Positions 25,000 to 34,244 of a DNA stretch of 64,000 nucleotides are shown here, piece by piece. Below the pieces are notes generated by a model that was given only the letters and a program-made list of their open reading frames with translations, made no database searches and was not told where the DNA came from. This DNA is from Streptomyces graminofaciens. GTDB taxonomy: Bacteria > Actinomycetota > Actinomycetes > Streptomycetales > Streptomycetaceae. The stretch's first letter is position 1, and each line of letters starts with the position of its first letter. The translations under genes were made by a program, and so were the position numbers. The stretch covers positions 9,768,501 to 9,832,500 of the forward strand of contig NZ_AP018448.1 in the NCBI RefSeq assembly GCF_030294945.1, read 5' to 3'.

Positions 25000-26655
25000 C
25001 TAAAGACTGAGCGGGAGTGAGTCCTGTTGCCAGGTCTCGTGCTCGGCCGAACGCCCCGGACGGTGTTGGGCGTTCTGGTTACCCGCGTTCGCTCCGCGCC
25101 CAGCGCCTACGGATCGTGTCCGTGGTCCGGGGATGCGGGGGCGGGGTTCCTCACGCCCAGGAACACTCGGTCCGGCCTGGACGGTCCGATGCCCCACCGC
25201 ATCACTCCGGTGAGCAGGGGGCGGTGTCGTCCGTCGCCGGATCGGGTGTTGCTGGGCGCGCCTTCCGATCGCCACGGCGGCGGCATCGTGGCGAATGGTC
25301 TTACGTGTCGTGGTGGTGAGGGGTTTCTGCCAGTGCTGGGCTCCCCAGCGGCTGGTGTACGCCGGGTCGACGGCGATGACCGCGATCCCCGTGGCATCGG
25401 CCATCGAGGCCAGGCGGGCGCGGAGTTTGCCGGTGGGCATGCCGGAGATCAGCTGGCGGAAGCGTGTGCGGCGGCCGTGTTTCTCGCGGGTCTTCTCGGC
25501 GGCGAGGTCCAGGTCCTCCACCGCGATCGCGCGCACATCACAGGTGTGGGCCCAGTGCATGAGGCGGGTGAGGGCGTGGCGGATCTGGGCGTCGCGGTGC
25601 TGGGCGGTGCCGGTGAGGTCGTAGAAGAAGCGGCGCGGGCTGCCGGTGGGGTTGCCGTGGGGGTCGAGGTGCCAGGCGGCGAGGTGGCCGGCGTTCATGT
25701 CGACGCCGATCACCCCGTGGGCGAGCGCTGCCTCGCTGGGGAGGGTGGGGGTGGGCGGGAGCTGCCAGGACGCGGTCAGATACCAGCGGTCCCGGCCAGT
25801 ATCCAGATGGATGCGGTAGGCGATCGCCCGGTGGGCCGCGACGCGGTCCGCCCATTCGGTGCCCCGGTGCGCGAACACGACCCTGCTCGCGAGGACGTAC
25901 CGTCCCTGCGGGGCGTTCGCCAGATGCGCGAGCGGCACGGGCAGCTTGATACTCACCTCACCCTCGGGGCTGACGCGGATGGTCTCGTTGCCGTGCCGTT
26001 TGCCGGACTCCCCGTCCGCCTGGCAGAACCAGCGCTCCGCCTCCCACCGCCCGCGCCACGCGGACTCCGTGAGCTGAGCGGCGTCCAGGTGGTGGCGGGT
26101 GCGGGCCAGCCGTCTGCCGCCGCGCACGACGTGGACGATGCCGGCCTCGCGGTCGGCCCGCGCGGCAGCCAGCCGGTCCTGCAGCACCCGCAGCCGCCTC
26201 GACTTCGCATGCCACTCCCGCCGGGACCGGTAACCCCCGGGCGCCTTCCCCGTCCCCTTCCGCCCGACCGGCAGCGACAGACGGTCCTCGATGGTACGGA
26301 TACCGGCTTCCAGATTGTGGATGTGCGCGAGCTGGCCACGGCGGGCCAGCGCCCACTGATCGTGCGAGGCCTTGGTGATACTGCCCGCCCACCGCGACGA
26401 CGACAGCGCCGTCAGCTCCCGCTTACGCACCGCCCACGCCTGACCGCAATGCTCCAGGCCGTCCCGGCAGCGCGCCTTGAGATCCTTCGAGGCCAGCGAC
26501 CCCAGATGCGCCCCCACCAGACGCAGCACCTTCTCATCTCCCGGCGTCAGCTGCCTGAGACGGGTCCGCACGGCCACACCACTGGGGCCGGGGGCGACGA
26601 ACGGCGCGGCGATGCCCCTCAGCTCACCCACCCCGTCACCCCCGCCCGATGCCAC
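25000..26655 (-). CDS. TnpB-like RuvC-nuclease protein (IS200/IS605 OrfB family), no TnpA nearby
   Basis: 551 residues from GTG at 26655. The RuvC-like nuclease triad is complete: Asp319 (GVIGVDMNAGH), Glu380 (IAVEDLDL) and Asp457 (RHDAAAVAIGRRAQ). The region between motifs II and III, where typical TnpB has a CxxC...CxxC zinc ribbon, instead reads DPAYTSRWGAQHW with no cysteines. This is a subgroup seen in actinobacteria. The C-terminal 75 residues are Arg/Pro-rich and could overlap a guide (omega) RNA. No TnpA transposase is present, so the element would need help to move. It lies between the ect operon and an ABC operon, next to a damaged gene. Confidence 0.82.
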   Translation of the reverse strand: MASGGGDGVGELRGIAAPFVAPGPSGVAVRTRLRQLTPGDEKVLRLVGAHLGSLASKDLKARCRDGLEHCGQAWAVRKRELTALSSSRWAGSITKASHDQWALARRGQLAHIHNLEAGIRTIEDRLSLPVGRKGTGKAPGGYRSRREWHAKSRRLRVLQDRLAAARADREAGIVHVVRGGRRLARTRHHLDAAQLTESAWRGRWEAERWFCQADGESGKRHGNETIRVSPEGEVSIKLPVPLAHLANAPQGRYVLASRVVFAHRGTEWADRVAAHRAIAYRIHLDTGRDRWYLTASWQLPPTPTLPSEAALAHGVIGVDMNAGHLAAWHLDPHGNPTGSPRRFFYDLTGTAQHRDAQIRHALTRLMHWAHTCDVRAIAVEDLDLAAEKTREKHGRRTRFRQLISGMPTGKLRARLASMADATGIAVIAVDPAYTSRWGAQHWQKPLTTTTRKTIRHDAAAVAIGRRAQQHPIRRRTTPPPAHRSDAVGHRTVQAGPSVPGREEPRPRIPGPRTRSVGAGRGANAGNQNAQHRPGRSAEHETWQQDSLPLSL

Positions 26656-26847
26656 CCGAAGACCCCGTCACCATGGCAAACGAGCACCCTCCAGGAAGGT
26701 CACGCATTCGATGAAAGAACGTCAGTTCCTCGCTGACACCGACACCATCACCGAGGCGCGTGGCACGACACAGACCAGCAACACTCACCCCCGCTCACCA
26801 AAACACTCTTGAACGCACTCCAGCGGCAGCAGCTCCAAACCCCGCCG

Positions 26848-26881
26848 TCGGCCCGGTCCCACCTGCTGTGGGCCGGGCCGA
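26848..26881. other. Hairpin in the TnpB/ABC-operon intergenic region
   Basis: TCGGCCCGG-T-CCCAC pairs with GTGGG-CCGGGCCGA around a 5-nt loop, with one bulge. The 343-bp gap (26656-26998) also holds a 33-codon open frame at 26711-26812 (AGGAAGG about 12 bases upstream) of poor codon quality, which I do not call as a gene. The hairpin could be a terminator or an end structure of the TnpB element. Confidence 0.45.
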
Positions 26882-26937
26882 TCGCGTTTCCGGGCTGAAG
26901 ATCGGAGGCCAGACAGTCCAGCAACCATCGGATTGAT

Positions 26938-26965
26938 TTGAGTGAGCCAAACATCTCCTTATAAT
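26938..26965 (+). promoter_or_regulatory. Promoter of the amino-acid ABC operon
   Basis: TTGAGT (26938-26943), 16 bp, then a perfect TATAAT (26960-26965), 33 bp before the substrate-binding protein start. A vegetative-type promoter. Confidence 0.75.
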
Positions 26966-26998
26966 CGGAAGCCTCAGTTTTCTCACAGGAGGTACCCG

Positions 26999-27853
26999 GT
27001 GAACTCGTTCCTCGGACGCCGCACCCGCACCCTGGCCGCCATCACCGCCACGGCGGGCCTGCTGTTCGTCGCCGGCTGCTCCTCGGACGACGACGGAGGT
27101 GAGGGCGCCACCAAGACGGCCCCGGGCGGGGTCACTCTCGTCAAGGCCGGACAGCTCACCACCTGTACGCATCTGCCGTACCCGCCGTTCCAGTCGGAGA
27201 TCGACGGCAAGGTGCAGGGCTTCGACGTGGCGCTGATCGACCTCGTCGCCAAGGACCTGGGCGTGCAGCAGGAGATCGTCGACCAGCCCTTCGAGAACTT
27301 CAAGACCGGCGGGTCCCTCAACTCCGGCCAGTGCGACCTCGCCGCGGCCGGTATGACGATCACCGAGGAGCGCAAGAAGAACGTCGACTTCTCCGACCCC
27401 TACTTCGACGCCACCCAGGCCGTCCTCGCCACCAAGGACAGCGGCATCACGTCCTTCGGCGACCTCAAGGGCAAGAAGGTCGGTGCCCAGGCCCAGACCA
27501 CCGGCGAGGACTACGCCAAGAGCAAGGGCCTCGACCCGGTCTCCTTCGAGTCCTCCGACGCCGTCCTCAACGGCCTGCGCACCGGCCAGGTCCAGGCCGT
27601 GGTCATCGACTACCCCGTCGTCCAGGGCTGGCTCAAGGACAAGGCCAACGCCGAGGCCTTCGAGGTCGCCGACAACATCAACACCGGCGAGCAGTACGGC
27701 TTCACGGTGAAGAAGGGCAACACCGAGCTCGTCGACGCCGTCAACAAGGCGCTCGCCGACGCGAAGGCCGACGGTACGTACAAGAAGCTGTACGAGAAGT
27801 GGATCGGCCCGTACGACGAGAGCGCCGCCTCCGCGTCCCCGTCCGCCTCATGA
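26999..27853 (+). CDS. Amino-acid ABC transporter substrate-binding lipoprotein
   Basis: 284 residues from GTG at 26999 with AGGAGG five to six bases upstream. The lipobox LLFVAGC gives a lipid-anchored Cys near residue 22. The family-3 solute-binding fold follows: [54 protein letters not shown] (ligand-binding Arg/Asp region) and [20 protein letters not shown]. These proteins bind polar amino acids or opine-like compounds. First gene of a four-gene operon; its stop overlaps the permease start (ATGA). Confidence 0.92.
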   Translation: MNSFLGRRTRTLAAITATAGLLFVAGCSSDDDGGEGATKTAPGGVTLVKAGQLTTCTHLPYPPFQSEIDGKVQGFDVALIDLVAKDLGVQQEIVDQPFENFKTGGSLNSGQCDLAAAGMTITEERKKNVDFSDPYFDATQAVLATKDSGITSFGDLKGKKVGAQAQTTGEDYAKSKGLDPVSFESSDAVLNGLRTGQVQAVVIDYPVVQGWLKDKANAEAFEVADNINTGEQYGFTVKKGNTELVDAVNKALADAKADGTYKKLYEKWIGPYDESAASASPSAS

Positions 27854-28683
27854 CCTCCGCGGACGTACCACTCCAGCCGAGGAAGAAGGGCCTGACCCGG
27901 CGGCAGAAGCGCAGCCTGTCGCGCGGCGCCCAGTACGCCGTGTTCGTCGCGGCCGTGGTCGCGTTCGCGGTCTCGGCGGACTGGGACCGGCTCAAGAACC
28001 AGTTCGCCCAGTGGGACATCGCCGAACAAATGTTCCCGGACGTCATCACGCTGGCGCTGAAGAACACCGTGCTGTACACGGTGTCCGGCTTCGCGTTCGG
28101 ACTCGTCCTCGGCATGGTGATCGCGCTGATGCGGCTGTCGTCGGTGGGGCCGTACCGCTGGTTCGCCGGTGTCTACATCGAGATCTTCCGCGGCCTGCCC
28201 GCCCTGCTGATCTTCATCTTCATCGGCGTGGCCGTACCCCTGGCCTTCCCGGGCACGGAGATCCCCGGCGGCACCTACGGCAAGGTCGCGCTCGCGCTCG
28301 GCCTGGTGGCTGCCGCGTACATGGCCGAGACGATCCGCGCGGGCATCCAGGCGGTGCCCAAGGGGCAGCTGGAGGCGGCCCGGTCGCTGGGCTTCTCACC
28401 GGCCCGCGCGATGGTCTCGATCATCATGCCGCAGGCGTTCCGGATCATCCTCCCGCCGCTGACCAACGAGCTGGTGCTCCTCTTCAAGGACTCCTCCCTC
28501 GTGCTGTTCCTCGGCGTCACCCTGGAGGAGCGCGAACTGTCCAAGTACGGCCGCGACCTGGCCAGTACGACCGCCAACTCCACGCCCATCCTCGTCGCCG
28601 GCCTGTGCTACCTGCTGGTCACGATCCCGCTCGGCTTCGTCGTGCGCCGCATGGAGGCGAAGGCCCAGGAGGCCGTGAAATGA
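27850..28683 (+). CDS. Polar amino-acid ABC transporter permease
   Basis: 277 residues with about five membrane segments. The EAA loop is [39 protein letters not shown], the His/Glu-type permease signature that docks on the ATPase. It overlaps both neighbours by 4 bases. A hydrophilic N-terminus ([20 protein letters not shown]) precedes the first segment. With only one permease gene, it probably works as a homodimer. Confidence 0.93.
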   Translation: MTSADVPLQPRKKGLTRRQKRSLSRGAQYAVFVAAVVAFAVSADWDRLKNQFAQWDIAEQMFPDVITLALKNTVLYTVSGFAFGLVLGMVIALMRLSSVGPYRWFAGVYIEIFRGLPALLIFIFIGVAVPLAFPGTEIPGGTYGKVALALGLVAAAYMAETIRAGIQAVPKGQLEAARSLGFSPARAMVSIIMPQAFRIILPPLTNELVLLFKDSSLVLFLGVTLEERELSKYGRDLASTTANSTPILVAGLCYLLVTIPLGFVVRRMEAKAQEAVK

Positions 28684-29489
28684 GCGAGAAGCCTCTTACG
28701 GCGCGGCCGGAGATCGAAGTACGTGGCCTGCACAAGTCGTTCGGCGACAACGAGGTGCTGCGCGGCATCGACCTGGAGATCGAACAGGGCGAGGTCGTGT
28801 GCGTCATCGGCCCGTCCGGTTCGGGCAAGTCGACGCTGCTGCGGTGCGTGAACCTCCTGGAGGAGCCGACCAAGGGCCAGGTCTTCGTCGGCGGCACCGA
28901 ACTCACCGACCCCGACGTCGACATCGACGCCGTACGCCGCCGTATCGGCATGGTCTTCCAGCAGTTCAACCTCTTCCCGCACCTCACGGTGACCGAGAAC
29001 CTCACGCTGCCGCAGCGGCGGGTCCTCAAGCGGGACAAGGCGACCGCGGCGAAGGTGGCCGCCGAGAACCTGGAGCGGGTGGGCCTGTCGGAGAAGGCGA
29101 ACGCCTACCCGGCCTCCCTCTCCGGCGGTCAGCAGCAGCGCGTCGCGATCGCCCGTTCGCTGTCGATGGGCCCCGAGGTGATGCTCTTCGACGAGCCGAC
29201 GTCGGCCCTCGACCCCGAGCTGGTGGGTGACGTACTGGGGGTCATGCGCATGCTGGCGAACGAGGGCATGACGATGATGGTCGTCACCCATGAGATGACG
29301 TTCGCGCGCGAGGTCGCCGACCGGGTCGTCTTCATGGACGGCGGGGTGGTGGTCGAGGACGGCACACCGGCCCAGGTCATCGGCGACCCGGCGCATGAGC
29401 GGACGCGTCATTTCCTGTCGCGGTTGATCGATCCGGCGATGGCGGAGGTGGAGGAGGAGACGTCCGACCAGGTGGGCGAGAACGACTAG
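28680..29489 (+). CDS. Polar amino-acid ABC transporter ATP-binding protein
   Basis: 269 residues. Walker [11 protein letters not shown]-loop [12 protein letters not shown], signature LSGGQQQR, Walker [15 protein letters not shown] and switch His in VVTHEM are all intact, typical of GlnQ/HisP-like subunits. It starts inside the permease stop codon (ATGA). An acidic C-terminal tail ([14 protein letters not shown]) extends it slightly beyond the usual 240-250 residues. Confidence 0.95.
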   Translation: MSEKPLTARPEIEVRGLHKSFGDNEVLRGIDLEIEQGEVVCVIGPSGSGKSTLLRCVNLLEEPTKGQVFVGGTELTDPDVDIDAVRRRIGMVFQQFNLFPHLTVTENLTLPQRRVLKRDKATAAKVAAENLERVGLSEKANAYPASLSGGQQQRVAIARSLSMGPEVMLFDEPTSALDPELVGDVLGVMRMLANEGMTMMVVTHEMTFAREVADRVVFMDGGVVVEDGTPAQVIGDPAHERTRHFLSRLIDPAMAEVEEETSDQVGEND

Positions 29490-29510
29490 CCGGTCACTAA
29501 GGTGCCATGC

Positions 29511-30602
29511 ATGAGCGATCACACGGTGCTGCATGTGAAGGGCCGGGTCCTCGTGGGACCGGACGAGGTCCGCGACGAGCTGTGGGTCATCGACGGACGG
29601 GTGACGTACGACCGCCCCCTCGGCGCGCAAGACGTCCGTACCGTCGACGGCTGGGCCCTCCCCGGCCTCGTCGACGCCCACTGTCACGTCGGCCTCGGCG
29701 CGCACGGACCCGTTCCGGAGGACGTCGCCGAGAAGCAGGCCCTCACCGACCGCGACGCCGGCACCCTCCTCATCCGGGACGCGGGCTCGCCCTCCGACAC
29801 CCGCTGGATCGACGACCGCGACGACCTCCCGAACATCATCCGCGCCGGCCGCCACATCGCCCGCACCCGCCGCTACATTCGGGGCTACGCACACGAGATC
29901 GAGCCGGACGACCTCGTCGCGTACGTCGCCCGGGAGGCCCGGCGCGGCGACGGCTGGGTCAAGCTGGTGGGGGACTGGATCGACCGCGAGGTGGGCGACC
30001 TGGCCGCCTGCTGGCCCCGGGACGCGACGGAGGCGGCGATCGCCGAGGCGCACCGGCTCGGCGCCCGCGTCACCGCGCACTGCTTCGCCGAGGACTCGCT
30101 GCGGGACCTCGTCGAGGCGGGCATCGACTGCATCGAGCACGCGACGGGACTGACCGAGGACCTCATCCCGCTCTTCGCCTCACGGGGCGTCGCGATCGTC
30201 CCCACCCTCATCAACATCGCCACCTTCCCGGGCATGGCGGACGGCGGCGAGGCCAGGTTCCCGCGCTGGTCCGCGCACATGCGCCGACTGCACGAGCGGC
30301 GCTACGACACCGTGCGCTCCGCCTACGACGCCGGCATCCCGGTCTACGTCGGCACCGACGCCGGCGGCTCCCTCGCCCACGGCCTGGTCGCCGGTGAGGT
30401 CGCGGAACTGGTCACCGCCGGTATCCCCCCGGTCGAGGCCCTCTCGGCGACCACCTGGGGCGCCCGCCGCTGGCTCGGCCGCCCCGGCCTCGACGAGGGA
30501 GCGCCCGCCGACCTGATCGTGTACGAGACGGACCCCCGGACCGACGTACGCGTGCTGGCGGCACCCCGCAGGGTCGTGCTGAACGGGCGGGTCGTCAGCT
30601 AG
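29511..30602 (+). CDS. Metal-dependent amidohydrolase
   Basis: 363 residues from ATG at 29511 (AAGGTG six bases upstream). TIM-barrel amidohydrolase motifs: His57-x-His59 in DAHCHVGLG, a candidate bridging lysine in WVKLVGDW, metal His in VTAHCFAE and IEHATG, and Asp in VGTDAGG. The closest types by pattern are imidazolonepropionase-like or prolidase-like enzymes. It follows the ABC ATPase by 21 bp and probably hydrolyses what the transporter imports (inference). The stop codon lies in a CTAGGGCCTGT sequence resembling an IS630-type repeat end. Confidence 0.82.
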   Translation: MSDHTVLHVKGRVLVGPDEVRDELWVIDGRVTYDRPLGAQDVRTVDGWALPGLVDAHCHVGLGAHGPVPEDVAEKQALTDRDAGTLLIRDAGSPSDTRWIDDRDDLPNIIRAGRHIARTRRYIRGYAHEIEPDDLVAYVAREARRGDGWVKLVGDWIDREVGDLAACWPRDATEAAIAEAHRLGARVTAHCFAEDSLRDLVEAGIDCIEHATGLTEDLIPLFASRGVAIVPTLINIATFPGMADGGEARFPRWSAHMRRLHERRYDTVRSAYDAGIPVYVGTDAGGSLAHGLVAGEVAELVTAGIPPVEALSATTWGARRWLGRPGLDEGAPADLIVYETDPRTDVRVLAAPRRVVLNGRVVS

Positions 30603-30658
30603 GGCCTGTCGTCAAATTCCCGTTCCCCCGGGTCAACACCCTTTCTGTGTCAGGGCTG

Positions 30659-30687
30659 TTGACCACCCAGTGAAAACGTTTTAACTT
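30659..30687 (+). promoter_or_regulatory. Promoter with LacI-type operator for the oligosaccharide ABC operon
   Basis: TTGACC (30659-30664) and TAACTT (30682-30687) are spaced 17 bp. The spacer contains the perfect palindrome AAAACGTTTT (30673-30682), the classic central core of LacI/GalR operators. The LacI-family gene three genes downstream is the likely ligand. Confidence 0.65.
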
Positions 30688-30725
30688 CCCCTCACGCCGA
30701 TGAAGAGGTGTGAGGGGGAACCGTA

Positions 30726-31628
30726 TTGCGAAAAGGTTTACAGACCCGGCGCTCGCTCCCGCTCGTTCTGCTGATGCTGCCCGGCCTCGCCTACTTCCTG
30801 CTGTTCCACTACGGCGCCCTGGCCGGCAACCTCATCGCCTTCAAGGAGTACGTCCCCTTCGACGGCCTCTGGGGCAGCCCCTGGGTGGGCCTGGGCAACT
30901 TCCGGCGGATGTTCGAGGACGGGGCGTTCTGGGCCGCGGTCCTCAACACCCTCTGGATCGCGGTCCTCCAGATCGTCTTCTACTTCCCGGTGCCGCTCGC
31001 CCTCGCCCTGCTGCTGCACAGCCTCACCTGGAGCACCGTCCGCCGCTTCGTGCAGTCGGTGGCGTATCTGCCGCACTTCATCTCGTGGGTGATCGTCGTC
31101 GCCCTGTTCCAGCAGATCCTCGGCGACACCGGACTGCTCAACTCCTCGCTGAGCGGCCTCGGCCTGCACACCGTCGACATCATCGGCGACCCCGACGCCT
31201 TCCGACCGCTCGTCGTCGCCCAGGTCGTCTGGAAGGACGCCGGCTGGGGCACGATCATCTTCCTCGCCGCGCTCTCGCAGGTCGACGAGCAGCAGTACGA
31301 GGCCGCCGCGATCGACGGTGCCGGGCCCTGGCGCCGCTTCTGGCACATCACGCTCCCCGCCATCCGCCCGGTGATCGTGCTGCTGCTCATCATGCGGCTC
31401 GGCGACATCCTCTCCGTCGGCTTCGAACAGATGCTGCTCCAGCGTGACGCGGTCGGCCCGGAGACAGCCGAGATCATCGACACCTTCGTCTACTACCAGG
31501 GCATCGTCGGCGGCGACTACGGATTCGCCGCCGCCGCGGGCCTCTTCAAGGGCGTCATCGGCGCGCTCCTCGTCTACGCCGCCAACAAGGTCGCCCATCG
31601 GCTCGGCGAACAGGGGGTCTACAGGTGA
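30726..31628 (+). CDS. Oligosaccharide ABC transporter permease (LplB-type)
   Basis: 300 residues from TTG at 30726; GAGGGGGAA stands a few bases upstream and an in-frame stop lies just before, so no earlier start is possible. Six membrane segments; EAA loop EAAAIDGAGPWRRFWHITLP. GLAYFLLFHYGALAGNLIAFKEY is typical of LplB/YtcP-class permeases for complex oligosaccharides. Codon 5 is TTA (30738-30740), the rare leucine codon read by the bldA tRNA. First gene of the operon; its TGA overlaps the next GTG. Confidence 0.9.
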   Translation: MRKGLQTRRSLPLVLLMLPGLAYFLLFHYGALAGNLIAFKEYVPFDGLWGSPWVGLGNFRRMFEDGAFWAAVLNTLWIAVLQIVFYFPVPLALALLLHSLTWSTVRRFVQSVAYLPHFISWVIVVALFQQILGDTGLLNSSLSGLGLHTVDIIGDPDAFRPLVVAQVVWKDAGWGTIIFLAALSQVDEQQYEAAAIDGAGPWRRFWHITLPAIRPVIVLLLIMRLGDILSVGFEQMLLQRDAVGPETAEIIDTFVYYQGIVGGDYGFAAAAGLFKGVIGALLVYAANKVAHRLGEQGVYR

Positions 31629-32512
31629 GCGCATCGACAAGGCCCGGCTGGCTGGAGAAGCCGAAGCCCGTCACCCAGGCCGCCAAGGCCGTCGCCCTCG
31701 TCGCCGTCGTCCTCCTGGTCTGCGTGCCGTTCCTCGTGATCGTCTCGACCTCACTGGCCTCCACGGACGAGGTCGTGGCGGGCGGTGGCTGGGTGCTCTG
31801 GCCGACCGAGCCGAGTCTGGACGCCTACCGGGACATCCTCGACGGCGGCATCGTCACCCACGCCCTCGGCGTCAGCGCGGGCGTCACACTCGTCGGCACC
31901 CTGCTCAGCCTCGCCTGCACGGTGACCCTCGCCTACGCGCTCTCCCGCCCCGGCGTCCTCGGCGGCAGGCCGGTGCTCCTGCTGATCTTGTTCACGTTCC
32001 TCTTCCCGCCCGGCATGATCCCGAGCTTCCTGCTGGTCAAGGAGCTGGGCCTGCTCGACAACTACGCCTCGCTCGTCCTGCCCGTCCTCGTGAACGTCTT
32101 CAACCTCGTCGTCCTGCGCGGCTTCTTCCAGGGCATCCCCGAGGAGCTGTACGAGGCGGCCCGGCTCGACGGGGCCGGGGACTGGCGGGTGCTGTGGTCG
32201 GTCGTCCTGCCGCTGTCGAAGGCCGCGCTCGCCGTCGTCGGACTCTTCTACGCGGTGGCGTACTGGAACTCCTGGTTCTACGCCTCGCTGTACCTGGAGA
32301 GCGACCACTGGCCCCTCCAACAGGTCCTGCGGACGTATGTGGTCGCCGGGTCCGGACTCACCGACGCGACGACCGGCGAGGGGACCGTCACGGCGCCGCA
32401 GACCGTGCAGATGGCGGTGCTGGTGATCGCCACCGTGCCGATCCTGCTCGTCTACCCGTTCCTGCAGAAGTACTTCACGAAGGGCGTGCTCACCGGCGCC
32501 ATCAAGAGCTGA
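31625..32512 (+). CDS. Oligosaccharide ABC transporter permease (YtcP-type)
   Basis: 295 residues from GTG in a GTGA overlap with the preceding gene. Six membrane segments and the EAA loop EAARLDGAGDWRVLWSVVLPLSKAALAVV. The C-terminus ends YFTKGVLTGAIKS, the hallmark of this permease class (…KG…GA.KG). Partner of the permease at 30726. No ATPase gene is present in the operon, so a shared MsiK-like ATPase encoded elsewhere is expected. Confidence 0.92.
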   Translation: MSASTRPGWLEKPKPVTQAAKAVALVAVVLLVCVPFLVIVSTSLASTDEVVAGGGWVLWPTEPSLDAYRDILDGGIVTHALGVSAGVTLVGTLLSLACTVTLAYALSRPGVLGGRPVLLLILFTFLFPPGMIPSFLLVKELGLLDNYASLVLPVLVNVFNLVVLRGFFQGIPEELYEAARLDGAGDWRVLWSVVLPLSKAALAVVGLFYAVAYWNSWFYASLYLESDHWPLQQVLRTYVVAGSGLTDATTGEGTVTAPQTVQMAVLVIATVPILLVYPFLQKYFTKGVLTGAIKS

Positions 32513-32551
32513 CGAACCATCAAGAGCCGTGCTCAGAGAGGTGATCCGCTC

Positions 32552-34201
32552 ATGCCCCGCATGTCCCGCCGCACCCTGCTTCGCTCCCTGGCCGTCGGAG
32601 GCGCCGCAGTCGCCGCCCCCTCCCTGCTGACCGCCTGCTCCACCGGATCCGGCGGCGGCGACGTCTCCAACGCGGGCAAGAAGCTCGCGCCCTGGCCGAC
32701 GTACAGGCCCGCGGGCGGCCCGAAGCCGGACCTCGCCCCGACCGGGGCCGGGGTGCAGGCCGGCTACACCGCCTACCCCTCCGACCTGGTCAAGTCCGTC
32801 TCCCGCACCCCCGGCGACGGCTCCACCGTCAAGGTCATGTCGGTGTCCTTCGGCACGCCACCGAAACCCGCCTCCGCCAACCGGTTCTGGGCCGCCGTGG
32901 AGAAGGCACTCGGCGTGAAGATCGAGTACACGATCGTCTCCCAGGCCGACTACCAGAAGAAGATGGCGACGGTGATGGCGGGCGACGCCGACACCCTGCC
33001 CGACATCATCAACATCTTCTCCGGGTTCGTCCTGCCCCGCGAGGCCGAGTTCGTCCAGCGCCGGGCCGAGGACCTCACCCCGTACCTCTCCGGCGACGCG
33101 ATCGCCGACTACCCCAACCTCGCGAACATCCCCACCCACGCCTGGCGCGACATGGGCCGCATCGGCGGGCTCCTCTACGGCATTCCGCTGGAGCGCCCGC
33201 TGCCCGGCTCCACGCTCTGGCTCAACCAGGGCATGTTCACCGACGCGGGCATGAAGGAGGGCTGGACGTCCGAGGACTTCGCCGCCGTCGCCAGGCGGGC
33301 GACCGGCGGACGTACGTACGCCCTGGGTGCCGCCCAGGGCTCACTCTTCGGCAACGCCGTGCACGCCGCCGCCCACAACGCGCCCCTGGAGTGGGCCGTC
33401 ACCAAGGACGGCGACTTCGAGCCCGGCTGGGCCGACGAACGCTACAAGGCGTCCCTCGCCTTCCAGGCGAGGCTGCGCAAGGACGGCTCGTACCACCCCG
33501 ACGCCACCTCCATCTCCCAGATCGACCTGACCACCCTCTACTACAACGGCACGGTCGGCTCCATGCAGGACGGCTTCGGCGCGTACCTGCCCAAGTACCG
33601 CGAGAGCAAGGGCAAGCTGACCCCGGCGGCCGCCCTCCCGTACAGCGTCGGCGGCGAACCGGGCGGCATCGTCGCCGCCCGCCGCTCCTTCGGCTACACC
33701 GTGCTGAAGAAGGCGAAGAAGGAACGGATCGAGCTGCTGCTGCGCATCCTCGACCACCTCGCCGCCCCCTTCGGCAGCGAGGAGTGGGAACTCGTCCACT
33801 ACGGCGTCGAGGGCACCCACTTCACCCGGGGCAAGGACGGCTCCCCGCAGCCCACGAAGCTCGGCGAGGTCGAGAACAACACCAACCTGCCGCTGAAGTA
33901 CCTCGCCGAAGGCCCCCAGGTGCTGTTCGTGCCGGGCATGCCGGACGCCGTAAGGGCGCTGCACACCTGGCAGCGCAAGGTGGTGCCGCACGCCGTCCGC
34001 AACGCCTCCTTCGGCCTGCAGTCCCGTACCAAGAACGCCCAGGGCACCACGCTCAAGGCCCTCATGGACGACACGGCGACCGGCATCGTCGCCGGGCGCC
34101 TCCCGCTGTCCGAGTGGGACGCGACGGTGAGGAAGTGGCGGGACCGGGGCGGCGACAGAATGGCCGAGGAGTTCGCGAAGGACTACGCGGCCAATACGTG
34201 A
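32552..34201 (+). CDS. Oligosaccharide-binding lipoprotein (Tat-exported, family 1)
   Basis: 549 residues. Twin-arginine signal SRRTLLRSLAVGG with lipobox LLTAC (Cys about residue 29), so a Tat-exported lipoprotein. The length and IPLERPLPGSTLWLNQGMF and FAYxxLKK-like regions fit the large LplA/YtcQ-type binding proteins for oligosaccharides, including rhamnogalacturonan fragments in Bacillus. It follows the permeases by 39 bp with GAGAGGTGA as ribosome site. Confidence 0.9.
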   Translation: MPRMSRRTLLRSLAVGGAAVAAPSLLTACSTGSGGGDVSNAGKKLAPWPTYRPAGGPKPDLAPTGAGVQAGYTAYPSDLVKSVSRTPGDGSTVKVMSVSFGTPPKPASANRFWAAVEKALGVKIEYTIVSQADYQKKMATVMAGDADTLPDIINIFSGFVLPREAEFVQRRAEDLTPYLSGDAIADYPNLANIPTHAWRDMGRIGGLLYGIPLERPLPGSTLWLNQGMFTDAGMKEGWTSEDFAAVARRATGGRTYALGAAQGSLFGNAVHAAAHNAPLEWAVTKDGDFEPGWADERYKASLAFQARLRKDGSYHPDATSISQIDLTTLYYNGTVGSMQDGFGAYLPKYRESKGKLTPAAALPYSVGGEPGGIVAARRSFGYTVLKKAKKERIELLLRILDHLAAPFGSEEWELVHYGVEGTHFTRGKDGSPQPTKLGEVENNTNLPLKYLAEGPQVLFVPGMPDAVRALHTWQRKVVPHAVRNASFGLQSRTKNAQGTTLKALMDDTATGIVAGRLPLSEWDATVRKWRDRGGDRMAEEFAKDYAANT

Positions 34202-34244
34202 CGCTCCGCTGGTGGAGCAGGAGACGCGGGGGATGGGGAACGGC

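Noticed and set aside
25027..26736. Long plus-strand frame opposite the TnpB-like gene
   Set aside because: Same cause: it is complementary to a gene with a full RuvC triad and shows no recognisable domain.
26711..26812. 33-codon plus-strand frame with a ribosome-site-like AGGAAGG
   Set aside because: Third positions are not GC-biased, the spacing is long, and it lies next to a mobile gene; likely non-coding flank.
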